A stretch of 64,000 bases of DNA from Glyphotaelius pellucidus. Lineage: Eukaryota; Arthropoda; Insecta; Trichoptera; Limnephilidae. This document shows positions 52,301 through 61,135 of this stretch, piece after piece. Every line of letters begins with the position of its first letter. Within the stretch, counting starts at the first letter, position 1. The DNA lies in assembly GCA_936435175.1 (NCBI GenBank), contig OW386559.1, forward strand, positions 6,002,264 to 6,066,263, read 5' to 3'. Made by a program: the position numbers and the translations under genes. Under the pieces are notes generated by a model. That model saw only the letters and a list, made by a program, of their open reading frames with translations. It was not told the origin of the DNA and did not search any database.

Positions 52301-53148
52301 TCTGCAGCATTTATAACCATAGAGGGAAACGTCTCACATTGCAATCTGATGTCTCCCGGGGACGATTTTTTTTTTAAATTAATAAGGTTATCTAGTTCAG
52401 AAGAGAAAGTGCTCCAATTCGCATAATTTATTCTAAATTTGAGATTATTTTTAACTGGTGGAGGATAAGTGTTAGATTGATGTTGGAATCGGATTATAAT
52501 TGGAAAATGATCACTAGAGAGGGGATCGTTTAGGATGTCCCAAGAGCATTTAGATGCTAACGAATATGAACAAAGAGATAAATCAACAGCACTTTTCCGT
52601 TGATGAGGGGGGGTGAATCTGGTTGGAGATCCGTCATTTAAAAAACATAGGTTATGGGTATCAATAAAATCTAAAAGATTGCGGCCAGAACGATTTGTTA
52701 TTTTGCTACCCCAAGAAGGGGAATGTGCATTAAAATCTCCAAGGATCATAAAAGGGGAACAAATCTGGGTTAAGATTGGTGCCCATTCATTTTCAATAAA
52801 AGTAGTAGAGGGAGGAATATATATTGATAATATTGTGATATCAGATAAGACAGCTGCTATTATCTGGATATCGTCGGAGGGAGTATGTATATTAATTTGT
52901 TTAAACGGGATAGAATTATGGATTATCAGAGCCGTGCCGCCTTTACCATCCGGTCTGTCGTGTCTGAGACAATAATAACCCGGAATTTTTAAGTGAAAGG
53001 AGGGTTTTAACCACGTTTCAGAAATGGCGGCCACTGAAACGTCGTGTTCGTCGAGTAATTGAATTAGGTCAGATTTGTTAGCGAAGAGGCTTCTACTGTT
53101 CCACTGAAGAATTTTGTTCAGAAGAATTTTGTTCAGTTTCGAAGTCAT
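49393..53148 (-). CDS. LINE ORF2: APE endonuclease, reverse transcriptase, RNase H
   Basis: 1,251 residues from the ATG at 53148. Endonuclease: LQWNSRSL, ISETWLK, GDFNAHSPSWGS, SDHFPI. RT: PGPDGILNSFIK, SYRPIALSSCLMKVAERL, GLPQGSVISPLLFNIYISDL, and FADD at the active site. RNase H: FTDGSKFENKRCGAS, FTAECFAIEQAL, CTDSLSALTKI, WVPAHLGIEGNEMAD. The C-terminal finger CQCGVEEETLDHVFFNC is typical of I and R1 relatives. All catalytic motifs are present and no stop interrupts the frame. It nicks target DNA and copies the element RNA there. Confidence 0.9.
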   Translation of the reverse strand: MTSKLNKILLNKILQWNSRSLFANKSDLIQLLDEHDVSVAAISETWLKPSFHLKIPGYYCLRHDRPDGKGGTALIIHNSIPFKQINIHTPSDDIQIIAAVLSDITILSIYIPPSTTFIENEWAPILTQICSPFMILGDFNAHSPSWGSKITNRSGRNLLDFIDTHNLCFLNDGSPTRFTPPHQRKSAVDLSLCSYSLASKCSWDILNDPLSSDHFPIIIRFQHQSNTYPPPVKNNLKFRINYANWSTFSSELDNLINLKKKSSPGDIRLQCETFPSMVINAAEKSIPKRNANIKIKHSNPWWDEECTRSVNSRKKAISSFRKCMTLENFLSVKKAQAETKRILKNKKRAGWRKFCENLSPETPQSSVWSSLKKFGSSYSPPSTKHISEEILIGFADKIAPPSVAGCEEMPSIKPYPSHSNWLDAPFSIDEMKLVIRTLSDSAPGPDGILNSFIKSFSDMAVEYFLSLINNMFETGLIPDDWKTQKIIPILKPGKNPSEISSYRPIALSSCLMKVAERLMKNRLEWFVESQDIISPNQYGFRKKKSTMDNLSLFTTDIRVSQSLNSYTLATFLDLSSAYDDVLLNVLKEKLIKKQIPPKLVQFIINLLSDRSIIIESSSKCLRRKLWRGLPQGSVISPLLFNIYISDLDSVIPFSIKRLYFADDILIYLLHKNIILAAKEMNLALQYIKSWLSINGMNLAASKTRVVAFTRKRKIPQFSISFDNVPLQTATQIKFLGLLLNHKLSWLPHIQIISTKCEKGLNMMRAVSRVWWGSHPTTLKLMYNSLVRSHLDYGSFLFDPLPKYLDKKMERIQSKVLRMIIGAMKSSPINALQVECVEPPLYFRRQFLANKYIFKALSLSHHPIKQSLNRLSVNLNSNKRLREKQCFPLLIKSFHLYNSLSSSLQYLQEVPNLPIYNIPFKAITFMPNTITSVFRKNILSSPNKFQNVDDCFKSIVASKFPGFSILFTDGSKFENKRCGASIYSPEFNINLTYKLPKEASIFTAECFAIEQALNQIQVLNIHRALLCTDSLSALTKIRSNILRYPEDNIICKIKNLLNSLSESGFETILAWVPAHLGIEGNEMADFLAKSGSDSGTIPLNFRIPISDVFPILKSNMTRAWEENWAVSKIRTGSFYAGIQNHIPAKPWFHGKKLSKRFISCISRMRIGHCSIASHLSRIRVLDDPFCQCGVEEETLDHVFFNCKNHSSFKNIYRRLIKITHQSPLNISYLLSLNNSRVHTALCKFINLNEFKI

Positions 53149-54550
53149 TGGGGAGGCAAGATAATAAAGATTTAATGTAATCGGCAGCGTTGGACGGTAC
53201 AGTATTGTTGTTTGTAAGGATAGAAATTAAAAGGGTAATTAAAGTTTGTATAAAAGAATTATTATTCAATATTTCGGGGAGAGCAGGAGGGGATGTATTA
53301 CTATTAATGGCACACCCATTGGGGGTCCGAGATTTGGCATTCCCATTCGGGCTGGTCAAAATATTATTCAATTGTTTTTTATCAAGGTAAGGAGTATATT
53401 TTGGGTTGGGTTTGACTGGCTTGAGAATGGTTTCTCTGTGAGAAGATGACGTTGAATTTAAAAAGGTGGTTGATTGGAAAGGAGCTGAGGACGATGTCAT
53501 CTCTGCGAAAGATTTTTTCGCAGGAGAGAATAACTTTGAGGCCTGGAAGTACGAAATGTTGTCGGTAGCCATTTTATGTTTTATGTTCCTCTGTCTTGTC
53601 AATTCCGGACAGGCTAGACTGACCGCGGTATGTGCACCCGAACAGTTAATGCAAATGGGATTATTGGAAGATTTTGGACATTGATCAAATGGGTGACCTT
53701 CTCCGCAAAAGTAACAACGTGGAGGGGAGCGGCATACGGATTTTGTATGTCCAAACCGGCAGCAATTGAAGCATTGAACAGTTGGAAATTTATAAACTTC
53801 GACGGGAAGCGAGGTATAATAAATAAACACACGAGACGGAAGGGATTGTCCCTCAAATGTAACAACAACAGATTGGGAAGGTTTCCAGATCTTGTTTCCA
53901 TCAGTAGAATCCTTGTAGTTCAGTCGACGTGCTTTTATTACTTTCGGGGTTCCTTGGGAATTATTCAAAGCATCAACAATTTCAGCCTCTGGGATATCCG
54001 TGGGAATTCCTCGAACAAGACCCATTCTCGTAAGGTTAAATGACGGGATGAACGATTTATATTTATGTTTTGAGAGCGAGTCAATTTTTTTTACAAATCC
54101 ATTTGCGGAAGCGGCAGTATTAAACTCGATAGATAATTTATATCGCCCTTCCGGTTTAATTGAACCATTAACAATACCAAGGTTATTATTTTTTGAGTCA
54201 AATAAGAATTTTCCAAAATCTAAAGGATGAATAAGTTTTCCTTGTTCAGTTCTCTGAACAATTACGATAAAAGGACCGGAAGCGGAAGCAGGATAAAGTA
54301 AGTCATTACTTTTTGTATTATCGCTAGCTAAAGTACTTGTCTGGGTGTTACTATTGGGGTTAAGGTCGTTAGAGGTCGAGGTTTGTTGAATCGGCGGTAT
54401 AGATTTAACTTTCGATGGGATGTAAAGGCTATGCGATGGTCGTCGTTTACGAGATGGAAGCGTAACAGAAGCCTGGCTAGTGTTAGATTCCGAATCAGAA
54501 AAATCTAATATCGATCCTGGGTCGGGAGGTCTATCTTCGTCTTCCTCCAT
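53093..54550 (-). CDS. LINE ORF1: gag-like RNA-binding protein
   Basis: 485 residues from the ATG at 54550. Acidic, Ser-rich N-terminus; a middle region with GRYKLSIEFNTAASANGFV and GLVRGIPTDIPEAEIVD typical of insect LINE gag proteins; then three CCHC zinc knuckles (CFNCCRFGHTKSVC, CYFCGEGHPFDQC, CINCSGAHTAVSLAC). Presumed to bind element RNA and chaperone target-primed reverse transcription. Overlaps ORF2 by 56 nt in another frame. Confidence 0.85.
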   Translation of the reverse strand: MEEDEDRPPDPGSILDFSDSESNTSQASVTLPSRKRRPSHSLYIPSKVKSIPPIQQTSTSNDLNPNSNTQTSTLASDNTKSNDLLYPASASGPFIVIVQRTEQGKLIHPLDFGKFLFDSKNNNLGIVNGSIKPEGRYKLSIEFNTAASANGFVKKIDSLSKHKYKSFIPSFNLTRMGLVRGIPTDIPEAEIVDALNNSQGTPKVIKARRLNYKDSTDGNKIWKPSQSVVVTFEGQSLPSRVFIYYTSLPVEVYKFPTVQCFNCCRFGHTKSVCRSPPRCYFCGEGHPFDQCPKSSNNPICINCSGAHTAVSLACPELTRQRNIKHKMATDNISYFQASKLFSPAKKSFAEMTSSSAPFQSTTFLNSTSSSHRETILKPVKPNPKYTPYLDKKQLNNILTSPNGNAKSRTPNGCAINSNTSPPALPEILNNNSFIQTLITLLISILTNNNTVPSNAADYIKSLLSCLPNDFETEQNSSEQNSSVEQ

Positions 54551-54799
54551 TATATAAAAAAAAAACTTAACTTTTAAAAATTAAACTGAAAAAATAATTC
54601 GCAGTCTATTTCATTGACTGTACAAACAAAAACGGATTAACCGTAAGTAGGAATGCAAACAAATAAGTATACGATAAACAGAATTAAATAAAATGTAACA
54701 ATAATCTCTTATCTGTATGAGGCACGGGAACGGGCGAACGGCACTAAGCAATAGGTAAGGTACACACAACCACTGTTGACCGCGGCTCGAATCGGACTC

Positions 54800-55313
54800 A
54801 TTGTCAAATAATAATACATAATTTAAAGTATGTAGCAGCCCTGCAATAATCTCACAACTCTGTGGCAGCCCTAGAACGCGCCATTTTGTACCGGATCAAC
54901 ACATTAAGTGTAAAACTCCATATAGGTACATGTTTTTTATGACCAATCAGAAGGCTTCCTTCACAACCTCTCTGATCGGTCATTTAAATCGGATCAGCAA
55001 AAGAACTGTAAAACGACATATAGGTACATAAGTTATACGATTATGCAGATCAACGAAGTATGTTGATTTACAAGCGACAGATCAACATAGCATGTAAATT
55101 TGCAAGCGATTCCCATACAAATTTTTAAAATTTTATGATAAGTACATCAAATATTTTTACTTGCAAACTGGCAACCTTGGTAACTAATGTAATAATGTTG
55201 CAAAATCATACAGATGTATTCCATCACAGCCAAGTTATAGGGTGTTAAAGGTGGATCAACTTGGCTTATAACTTCTTACTGGATCAACACACTACGGGAA
55301 GAGGCCAATATAT
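54800..55313 (-). repeat. Left arm, unit 3, outer part
   Basis: Resumes with the duplicated ATTGTCAAATAATAAT and runs to CACTACGGGAAGAGGCCAA, then (TA)n to 55331, where host-side endonuclease sequence begins. Nearly identical to 41115-41633. Confidence 0.75.
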
Positions 55314-55331
55314 ATATATATATATATATAT

Positions 55332-55500
55332 TCTTCCTTGGGAACTGTGTTGAAGCTATTATCATATTCCTTGATTCTACAAAATCAATCACTCTTGATT
55401 CAATGTTATTGTTTTTCGTATGAAGAATGTTTTTTCCTGTAACCTTTTTTCTTGTGCCGGATATTGTTTAATGTTCGCATTAAGGTCTCTAATAATAATT
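55332..55500 (-). pseudogene. Non-LTR endonuclease fragment, upstream half
   Basis: On the - strand: RDLNAN (the GDFNA-like motif), then, after a shift, VIDFVESRNMIIASTQFPR, both characteristic of RTE/BovB-like endonucleases. The frame ends at the (TA)n border. The continuation is at 26095-26410; about 17 residues between them are missing. Confidence 0.6.
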
Positions 55501-55552
55501 GAAGAAATATCATGTTCATGAAAATAATTTAAACTGACTTATTTCATTTAAG

Positions 55553-55716
55553 ATGCTCACGCCATTAAAATAATCGGCTGGGGAGTGGAAGACAACACCC
55601 CCTATTGGTTGTGTGCCAACTCCTGGAGAACAGTATGGGGAGATAAAGGTTACTTCAAGATACTCCGAGGGGACCCAAGATATAATTGCGGAATTGAGAG
55701 CTATATCAATGCCTGA
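55553..55716 (+). pseudogene. Gene B exon 5, well preserved
   Basis: Reads AHAIKIIGWGVEDNTPYW, CANSWRTVWGDKGYF, KILRGDPRYNCGIESY and stops at TGA 55714, two codons before the gene A stop. Catalytic His and Asn are kept. Acceptor ATTTAAG. Upstream intron and 3'-UTR match gene A, so this exon belongs to gene B despite the distance. Confidence 0.85.
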
Positions 55717-55934
55717 ACTGTGACAATAAATATACAAAAAAATATTAAAACAATCGTACTTGAAACGGGGGTAGTTAAAATTTCACATTACCAGGCGAAA
55801 ATTTGATCTTAAATGTCACCCACTGTTACCACATCTGTAAACCATGTGTAGTGTGTAGATTTTAGTAAAGTGTAATATTGCTCTGAATAAGCTACTGTGG
55901 TAGGAAATCTGGTTGATAATAAATAGGTTTGAAA

Positions 55935-55940
55935 AATAAA
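55935..55940 (+). promoter_or_regulatory. Poly(A) signal after gene B
   Basis: AATAAA in GAAAAATAAAATTATG, aligned with the gene A signal at 12298. Confidence 0.5.
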
Positions 55941-58349
55941 ATTATGTATACAAAATTGTTAATAATTGTTATAACATGATGAGAGTAGAAACTGTAAAAC
56001 TATTAAATAATTTCACTTAAAAATTTTACATGGTTACGTATGTAATGGTATACATTTCCTGAACAAAAACGATACGCCAAAATATTTATCAAAAGAAGAA
56101 TGAGAATTAAATTCCCTTATACCTTAACGAAAACTAGCATGCCAATAGACTCTTTTGTACAAGCCACGAGTACGGAACTGTAATATTCAAATTATAGTCA
56201 GAAGACCTACAAACTTGTAGATATGTCAGCATTAAAAATTGTGGAAAAATCTACGCGGGGAGAAGGGGATTGTTTTGACCAATAAGAACGCAGGTTAGTT
56301 ATAATAGTAATAAAAAATTGAGATCCACAAATCGGGAGAAGCAAGGGCCAAGCCAGACCTAAAGGAACTAAAGAAGTGACCTTTGATCAAGGAGGAGCAA
56401 ATATGAGGAGACGACTTTGACGTCGTCTAACAGCCTCACTGACCGGTGGATGACTAAATTCTCGTTTCTTGTCGCTTCCTTACCTCCCCCGCGCAGCTAT
56501 TCAGGCTCGCAGAGCATAAAAATAATTCGCTATTAAAATATTGATTGATTTATCTTAGTCTGGGTGAACCACACCCAACCTTACGCTCACCGGGTTAAAG
56601 GGGAGTTCAAAGAACAGCACATAGGTTTAAAAACGGACTAGACACACTTGACACAGTTAGTTGAAGAATATGCAAAAAACAATATACATGTTGTGCTATA
56701 ATCCTGCTATAAATAGCTATATGTGGTAGCTACTTGGGTTATTTCACAAAGTCACATCTGAAAAGCCAGGTACTTCCCACCTTCCTCTTCCCATCTCCGT
56801 CCCCTCCCCACTACCTTCAGCCTCACAACATAACCACATTGGGGATGCCATAGACTCACTGGCTCCAGACGGGAGCAGTTGGGACTCTTGGGCGGTATTC
56901 GTATTTAAAAAAATATATTAATTTGGTAAAACTTTCAACTACCAAAATTCTCTTCACAATATATCTTCAATGTGAATGGCCTTTGATTAACATATTTTGC
57001 ATAGACTCCCAATCCCTCCAGTATGTATGTCTCTTTAACAATGTTTAGTTTTGTTTCCAGTTTGTCACTAACGTGATCGTTTTAAGAAGAGAATTTTTAT
57101 TTAATAAATGACTAGAATTTTTGGCAGTGCGATTTTTACCTTTATGCTTTAAAAATGTATAAAAGGCAACATCAGAATAACTTGCGCTGAAATTACATAC
57201 GATTCCATTTTTTATTGATAAATGGAACCTTTCTGACGGTTTACAAAATAAATATCAAATAAATGTTTACAAAATTTGGTTTTGATTTTCAAAGGGGTTG
57301 AAGATTCTTTTTTTATATATCAAGCCCAGTTGTCTTGCAAAAATTCAAATGTCCCGTTATCGACTGTGCCAGGTAGTGTGAGATGCACAAGTGTGCATAT
57401 ACGCTGGGGTCCCAATCCATGGAGGCGCAAGATATCGCCACCATGTATGAAGGAGGAACGTAGTTTCTTTTGCCGCTGTAGAGCTGGTCCGATACACTAC
57501 TTCGCTTGATGTAGGCGGGTCTGATCCTGGGAAACGTAGGGAAATCCGTGGTTCGTGGTCAGGGCAGAACAGATATACGGGTGTAGGCGAGGCTACTGTT
57601 GTGTTCTGCCGGGACGTTTTCTTTTTGACAACCTCTGTATGCAATTTTTCGCTCTACCCCCGCACTACGACATTTTATTTAATTTTCAAATATATACATT
57701 TTTATACAACCATTTCAAAGATACTCATATTTGAATAGACTTTGCTTTTGGCTCGACCTAGTCATACATGCTGACATGGTCCGACAATCAGCACGATCTT
57801 TACAGTCAACAAGTGGCCACTCAGCGCTAGGTTCCCGTTAAATGTCGATTACATGTCCGCTTCAGCTTTTGAACAACTTGTGATCAATAGAAGAAGACAA
57901 CTATTATGTTATTAAGCTTGTCAGCTCATTACATTTAATATAAAGCAAAAAAAAATCTGCTTTTGACGGGGAGTTTTCAAATATCAACAAAAAAACGTAG
58001 GGCTGCTGAATGGCCGTTTGAATTTTTGCGGAACAACTAGGGCTTAATTTTTTTTTCAATGTCTGATAACGTCATGAGATATAATGAAACTATTTGGTAA
58101 TATTATTATTATTTTTTATTTTTCTAGCATACAAATTAATTATTGGTGCACTGAAATTATTTTTTTTAAACTTTTTGCTTGGAAATATCGACTTTAAACC
58201 ACCACCAATTTTTAAATTTGGGTTTTTTTAACATCCCAAACGGAAAGTACATGTTTTAAAGGATTGAAATCATTTGAAGATTTCAAAATCCTAAATAAAA
58301 AGGAAAAATTATTAAGTACTAACAAAACAATTGTTTGAGGAGTTCCATT
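55941..58349. other. Intergenic between convergent genes B and C
   Basis: Contains a repeat E copy (56765-56900) and a GC-richer stretch at 57330-57650 with overlapping short frames on both strands (for example 57357-57644 on -) that I cannot assign. Otherwise AT-rich with nothing recognised. Confidence 0.45.
56765..56900 (-). repeat. Repeat E copy
   Basis: AGGTACTTCCCACCTTCC, GGGGATGCCATAGACTCACTGG and GGGAGCAGTTGGGACTCTTG match 11085-11245. Confidence 0.6.
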
Positions 58350-58528
58350 TTATAGTTTAGGTGTTCCAGCAAGGACATATGTCTCAATGTTGCAATCATA
58401 ATCTGGGTTTCCTCGGAGTATCTTGAAGAATCCTTTTTCTCCAAACCCTGTTCCCCAGGAGTTGGCGCAGAGCCAATAAGGCATGTTGTCTTCCACTCCC
58501 CAGCCGATTATTTTAATGACCTGAGTAG
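58350..58528 (-). CDS. Gene C exon 5: C-terminus with catalytic His replaced
   Basis: Acceptor TTTCAG (reading -) at 58531-58529; 59 codons to TAA at 58350. Reads TTQVIKIIGWGVEDNMPYW, CANSWGTGFGEKGFF and LRGNPDYDCNIETYV. Where genes A and B have SHAIKIIGWG, this gene has TQVIKIIGWG: the catalytic His is Gln. The catalytic Asn is kept and the frame is open, so it may be a pseudoenzyme or an early pseudogene. Confidence 0.8.
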
Positions 58529-59123
58529 CTGAAATAAAATAATTTTGTATTATAAACACACCACGCATTAAAAAGGTCATTCAAATAAACTGCATAAAAT
58601 CCTCACCATGCCACGTTACTCACCCACCAAACACAAGAGCAAAATCGCACAATCAACTTGTAGTGCCAAAAATTAAATCAACTTTTGCACATAAACACGA
58701 ATCCTACGTCACACCTCTCATTTTCAAAATCTTCCTAAAAGAAACACTCAAAAAAACTTAAAATGGTTATATAATCACTTTAATATATGGTTACTACACA
58801 AAAAAGGGCATGCATCACCAAGCTTCTATTAATAATCTCATCTTAAGTTTGTAATTCTTATTCTATATTTACATATATTTGTTATCCCATTCATAGAGAT
58901 TTTTTTATTCCTTATGCTTATGTTTTACGCATGTTTAGTTGTTTTGTTATCTTTTCTGCTAATGTTTTACGCATGTTTCGATTATTATTACTTCCTACAT
59001 TTATTTATATTATTTTGTTGAAATTTTAATATTTTTAGATTTAGATGCTAGCATTACAATGTGTATCTAATGAATTTTAAAATTTAAACGAAATTTTGAA
59101 TTTCATAAAACTATATACAATCC

Positions 59124-60030
59124 ATGATAACCTTTCAACTATTTCAGAGTTTATTGTCAGTACCTGAAATAAGGGACCTCGGTATAACCTTTCATACGAA
59201 ACTATTATTTACTAATCACATTAATATTATAACTAGTAAAGCAATGAAAATGTTGGGCTTCATTATAAGAATATCTAAAGATTTCAAAAACATCCACACA
59301 TTTAAAATACTTTATACGACTCTAGTTAGAACTCATTTGGAATATAATTCCCCCTTATGGAACCCTTTTTACAAAAGTCATGAAATGTCCATTGAAAGAA
59401 TCCAACGCAAATTCCTAAGATCAATAAATTTTAAATTAGGAATTTGCTCATATCGATAATGCCGGAAGTCTGTCATCATACAAAAGATGCATAAAACAGA
59501 ATTTGTCTGCTATTACTACCATGTAATCATAATATAATCACTAATTATGTCCTACCAGTACACACTCGCTATTATTAACTTTGTAGACAGATGTATGTAT
59601 ACGCAACTGTATGTGCGTTCCCAATATCTATGGATTAGAAACAAATCATAATCAGTGATACCTTTTATACTTTTTTTTAATATATATAACTTTGTACTTT
59701 TTATTATTTTTAAGATATCTATCTTATAGTCTATACATTTTTCTTTTGACTGTATTATTTCCTGCCTTTTAACTTTTTATTTCAATCTCTAACTTTTCAT
59801 TATACTTTATATTTTATAATTTATGCTTTCACTTTATACTTTCATTTATCTATCTTACTTTTTACTTACTGCTTACTACCTCAACTACTTTTTTTACCTT
59901 TTGTTTTTATATTTAACTTTAATTTATGTTGTTACTTTCGTTTTGTTATTGTACTGTAATACATGTATAATATAATTTATGTTAATGGCACATATTGTGC
60001 CGTATGTTTTTGAAATAAATAAATAAATTT
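59124..60030 (+). mobile_element. 5'-truncated LINE fragment (Jockey/CR1-like RT C-terminus)
   Basis: A frame at 59124-59459 reads IRDLGITFHTKLLFTNHI, KAMKMLGFI, LYTTLVRTHLEYNSPLWNPF and IERIQRKFLR, the post-active-site part of a non-LTR RT. Then an AT-rich 3' region ends in GAAATAAATAAATAAA near 60030, a typical tail. In gene C intron 4. Confidence 0.65.
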
Positions 60031-60289
60031 CCAGGATATTTACTATTATCGGATATTACTATTTTTGGATTTTTGGTTTTATGAAGCTATTTATCTTCCA
60101 TGATAACCTTTTAACATTTTCCTTTTTAATTTTTAGGTTTTTATGACACTTTGTTCATATCATGGTAACCTTTTAACAATTACCAATAATTCTTTTTCAA
60201 TTTTTGTTTTCATAAAACTATTTACATGATAACCTTTTAACGATTTCCAAAAAAATATTTTAGATTTTATATACTCATGTTTTTATATG

Positions 60290-60410
60290 TATATTGAATG
60301 TGTATGATTATGTGCACGCGTGCGTATACGTATGTGTATGCATGTACGTATTTGTGTGGCTATATATGTTTATATGTGTGTATATGCGTCTACATGCACA
60401 TATATATACC
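60290..60410. repeat. TG/TA/CG-rich microsatellite-like stretch
   Basis: Alternating purine-pyrimidine sequence (GTGCACGCGTGCGTATACGT), similar in style to 16415-16590. Such tracts can adopt Z-DNA; nothing more is shown. Confidence 0.5.
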
Positions 60411-60676
60411 CGTCTCGGAATAGACATAGTCTAGTGAGGCTGGTTACTTGTCTGTTTGTATATAATGTTATTTTAATAAACGCCCGGGTTGCCGGAAAAA
60501 AAAAATTACCTGCCAACACCAAAAGTAGGACAAATATGCTATCTTTTGTTTGCCACTTTTGAGATCTCTACAATATGTAATGCCTTCGGGAGGGTAGATT
60601 TCAAAAACTCTCAACATTATCAACAGAAAAGTAATTTTTTTATTTTATTTATTTTTTTTTTTTTTGTAAACTTGGC

Positions 60677-60910
60677 CACCCTGACAAATCGGCAATCGCC
60701 GAGCACTTAATCGAAACCGGCCATTACTTCGGATTTGTTCCTGAAGTCCTGGGAAGACCCAAAACTTACAGAGCACGCCTAATTACGGAGGCAATTGAAA
60801 TCCATAAAAACCCCATCAATATTAACAGAGACGACGGAGCTAAGCTCAATAGTTCTTGGTATCCAGTAATTGACGGCTACACCAAAGCTAAACGCAAAAA
60901 ACCATGCTGA
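60677..60910 (+). pseudogene. Penelope-like GIY-YIG endonuclease C-terminus
   Basis: 78 codons including TGA at 60908. Reads HPDKSAIAEHLIETGH, RARLITEAIEIHKNP, INRDDGAKLNSSWYPVI: the conserved C-terminal half of the Penelope-like endonuclease, with Glu in EAIEI and the N.RD.G motif. The GIY and YIG motifs and the RT are lost to 5' truncation. Confidence 0.75.
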
Positions 60911-61002
60911 ATTTTTTCTAACACCAGCTCGTAGAGAAATGGAGCTGGCAGCACGGTATCGCTTCGACACACATAAGTAAACACTCTCACCAATATCATT
61001 TA

Positions 61003-61061
61003 CTCATCTGCCCTGATGATGGACACTGCAACGCTGTCCGAAACGTTGGCTAAAGAAGGAG
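61003..61061 (+). ncRNA. Hammerhead ribozyme in Penelope-like element
   Basis: CTGATGA at 61013-61019; stem II GGACA (61021-61025) with TGTCC (61035-61039); GAAA at 61040; the minimal palindromic stem III ACGT; predicted cleavage after T61047; stem I GCC (61010-61012) with GGC (61048-61050), and an outer CTC/GAG (61003-61005 with 61059-61061). All core nucleotides are present. Confidence 0.62.
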
Positions 61062-61135
61062 GTAGCGAAACACGGCATAACACCCCAAAAACAATAACAA
61101 AAATATTTTTTGGCCGTGAAAACCTAAAAACATAC

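Larger units (their letters stand above)
49244..54799 (-). mobile_element. Full-length I-like non-LTR retrotransposon with two intact ORFs
   Basis: 5,556 bp on the - strand, from a 5' end at 54799 through ORF1 and ORF2 to a poly(A) tail (T run, 49244-49259). Flanked by a perfect 12-bp target duplication ATTGTCAAATAA (49232-49243 and 54800-54811). The uninterrupted site is visible in other arms at about 33310 and 41125. Full length, both frames open and a clean duplication point to recent, possibly ongoing, activity. Domain set (APE endonuclease, RT, RNase H) fits the I group; the clade is inferred. Confidence 0.9.
26411..55331 (+). mobile_element. 29-kb tandem array of giant long-TIR, (TA)n-bounded units
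   Basis: Three head-to-tail units (about 26440-33520, 33528-41633, 41661-55313). Each begins with a right arm (TTATACCCTCTCGTAC...), runs through G-rich and satellite modules, and ends with a left arm, its inverted repeat. (TA)n tracts lie at the left edge, at the unit 2/3 junction (41631-41660) and at the right edge (55307-55331). Unit ends are weakly inverted too (CCCTCTCGTACTAAGTTGATC against GCCTCTTCCCGTAGTGTGTTGATC). The block splits a LINE endonuclease in gene B intron 4. Apart from the nested LINE no protein machinery is visible. Interpretation as one element family is inference. Confidence 0.65.
22661..55716 (+). pseudogene. Gene B: broken cathepsin B-like paralogue
   Basis: Same five-exon plan and phases as gene A, but disabled: TAA in exon 1 (22778), 5' half of exon 2 lost, a one-base loss and a larger deletion in exon 4, and exon 5 displaced about 30 kb by the repeat block. 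The promoter region was separated by a BEL/Pao element. Exons 3 and 5 remain well preserved, with the catalytic Cys, His and Asn. Splice sites of all exons are intact, so a transcript is not excluded, but no functional protease can be made from the reference frame. Confidence 0.85.
60640..61135 (+). mobile_element. 5'-truncated Penelope-like element with 16-bp TSD
   Basis: Flanked by CAGAAAAGTAATTTTT at 60624-60639 and 61136-61151. Carries the end of a GIY-YIG endonuclease frame, a short 3' region with a hammerhead core, and the terminal sequence GGCATAACACCCCAAAAACA also seen at 1350. In gene C intron 4. It identifies the repeats at 1010, 1190 and 22213 as belonging to this family. Confidence 0.75.

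Noticed and set aside
51992..54230. + strand frames opposite the LINE ORFs
   Set aside because: Shadows of the - strand ORF1 and ORF2.
57276..57644. Open frames on both strands between genes B and C
   Set aside because: No recognisable domain, no splice support; the region may be mobile DNA but I cannot assign it.
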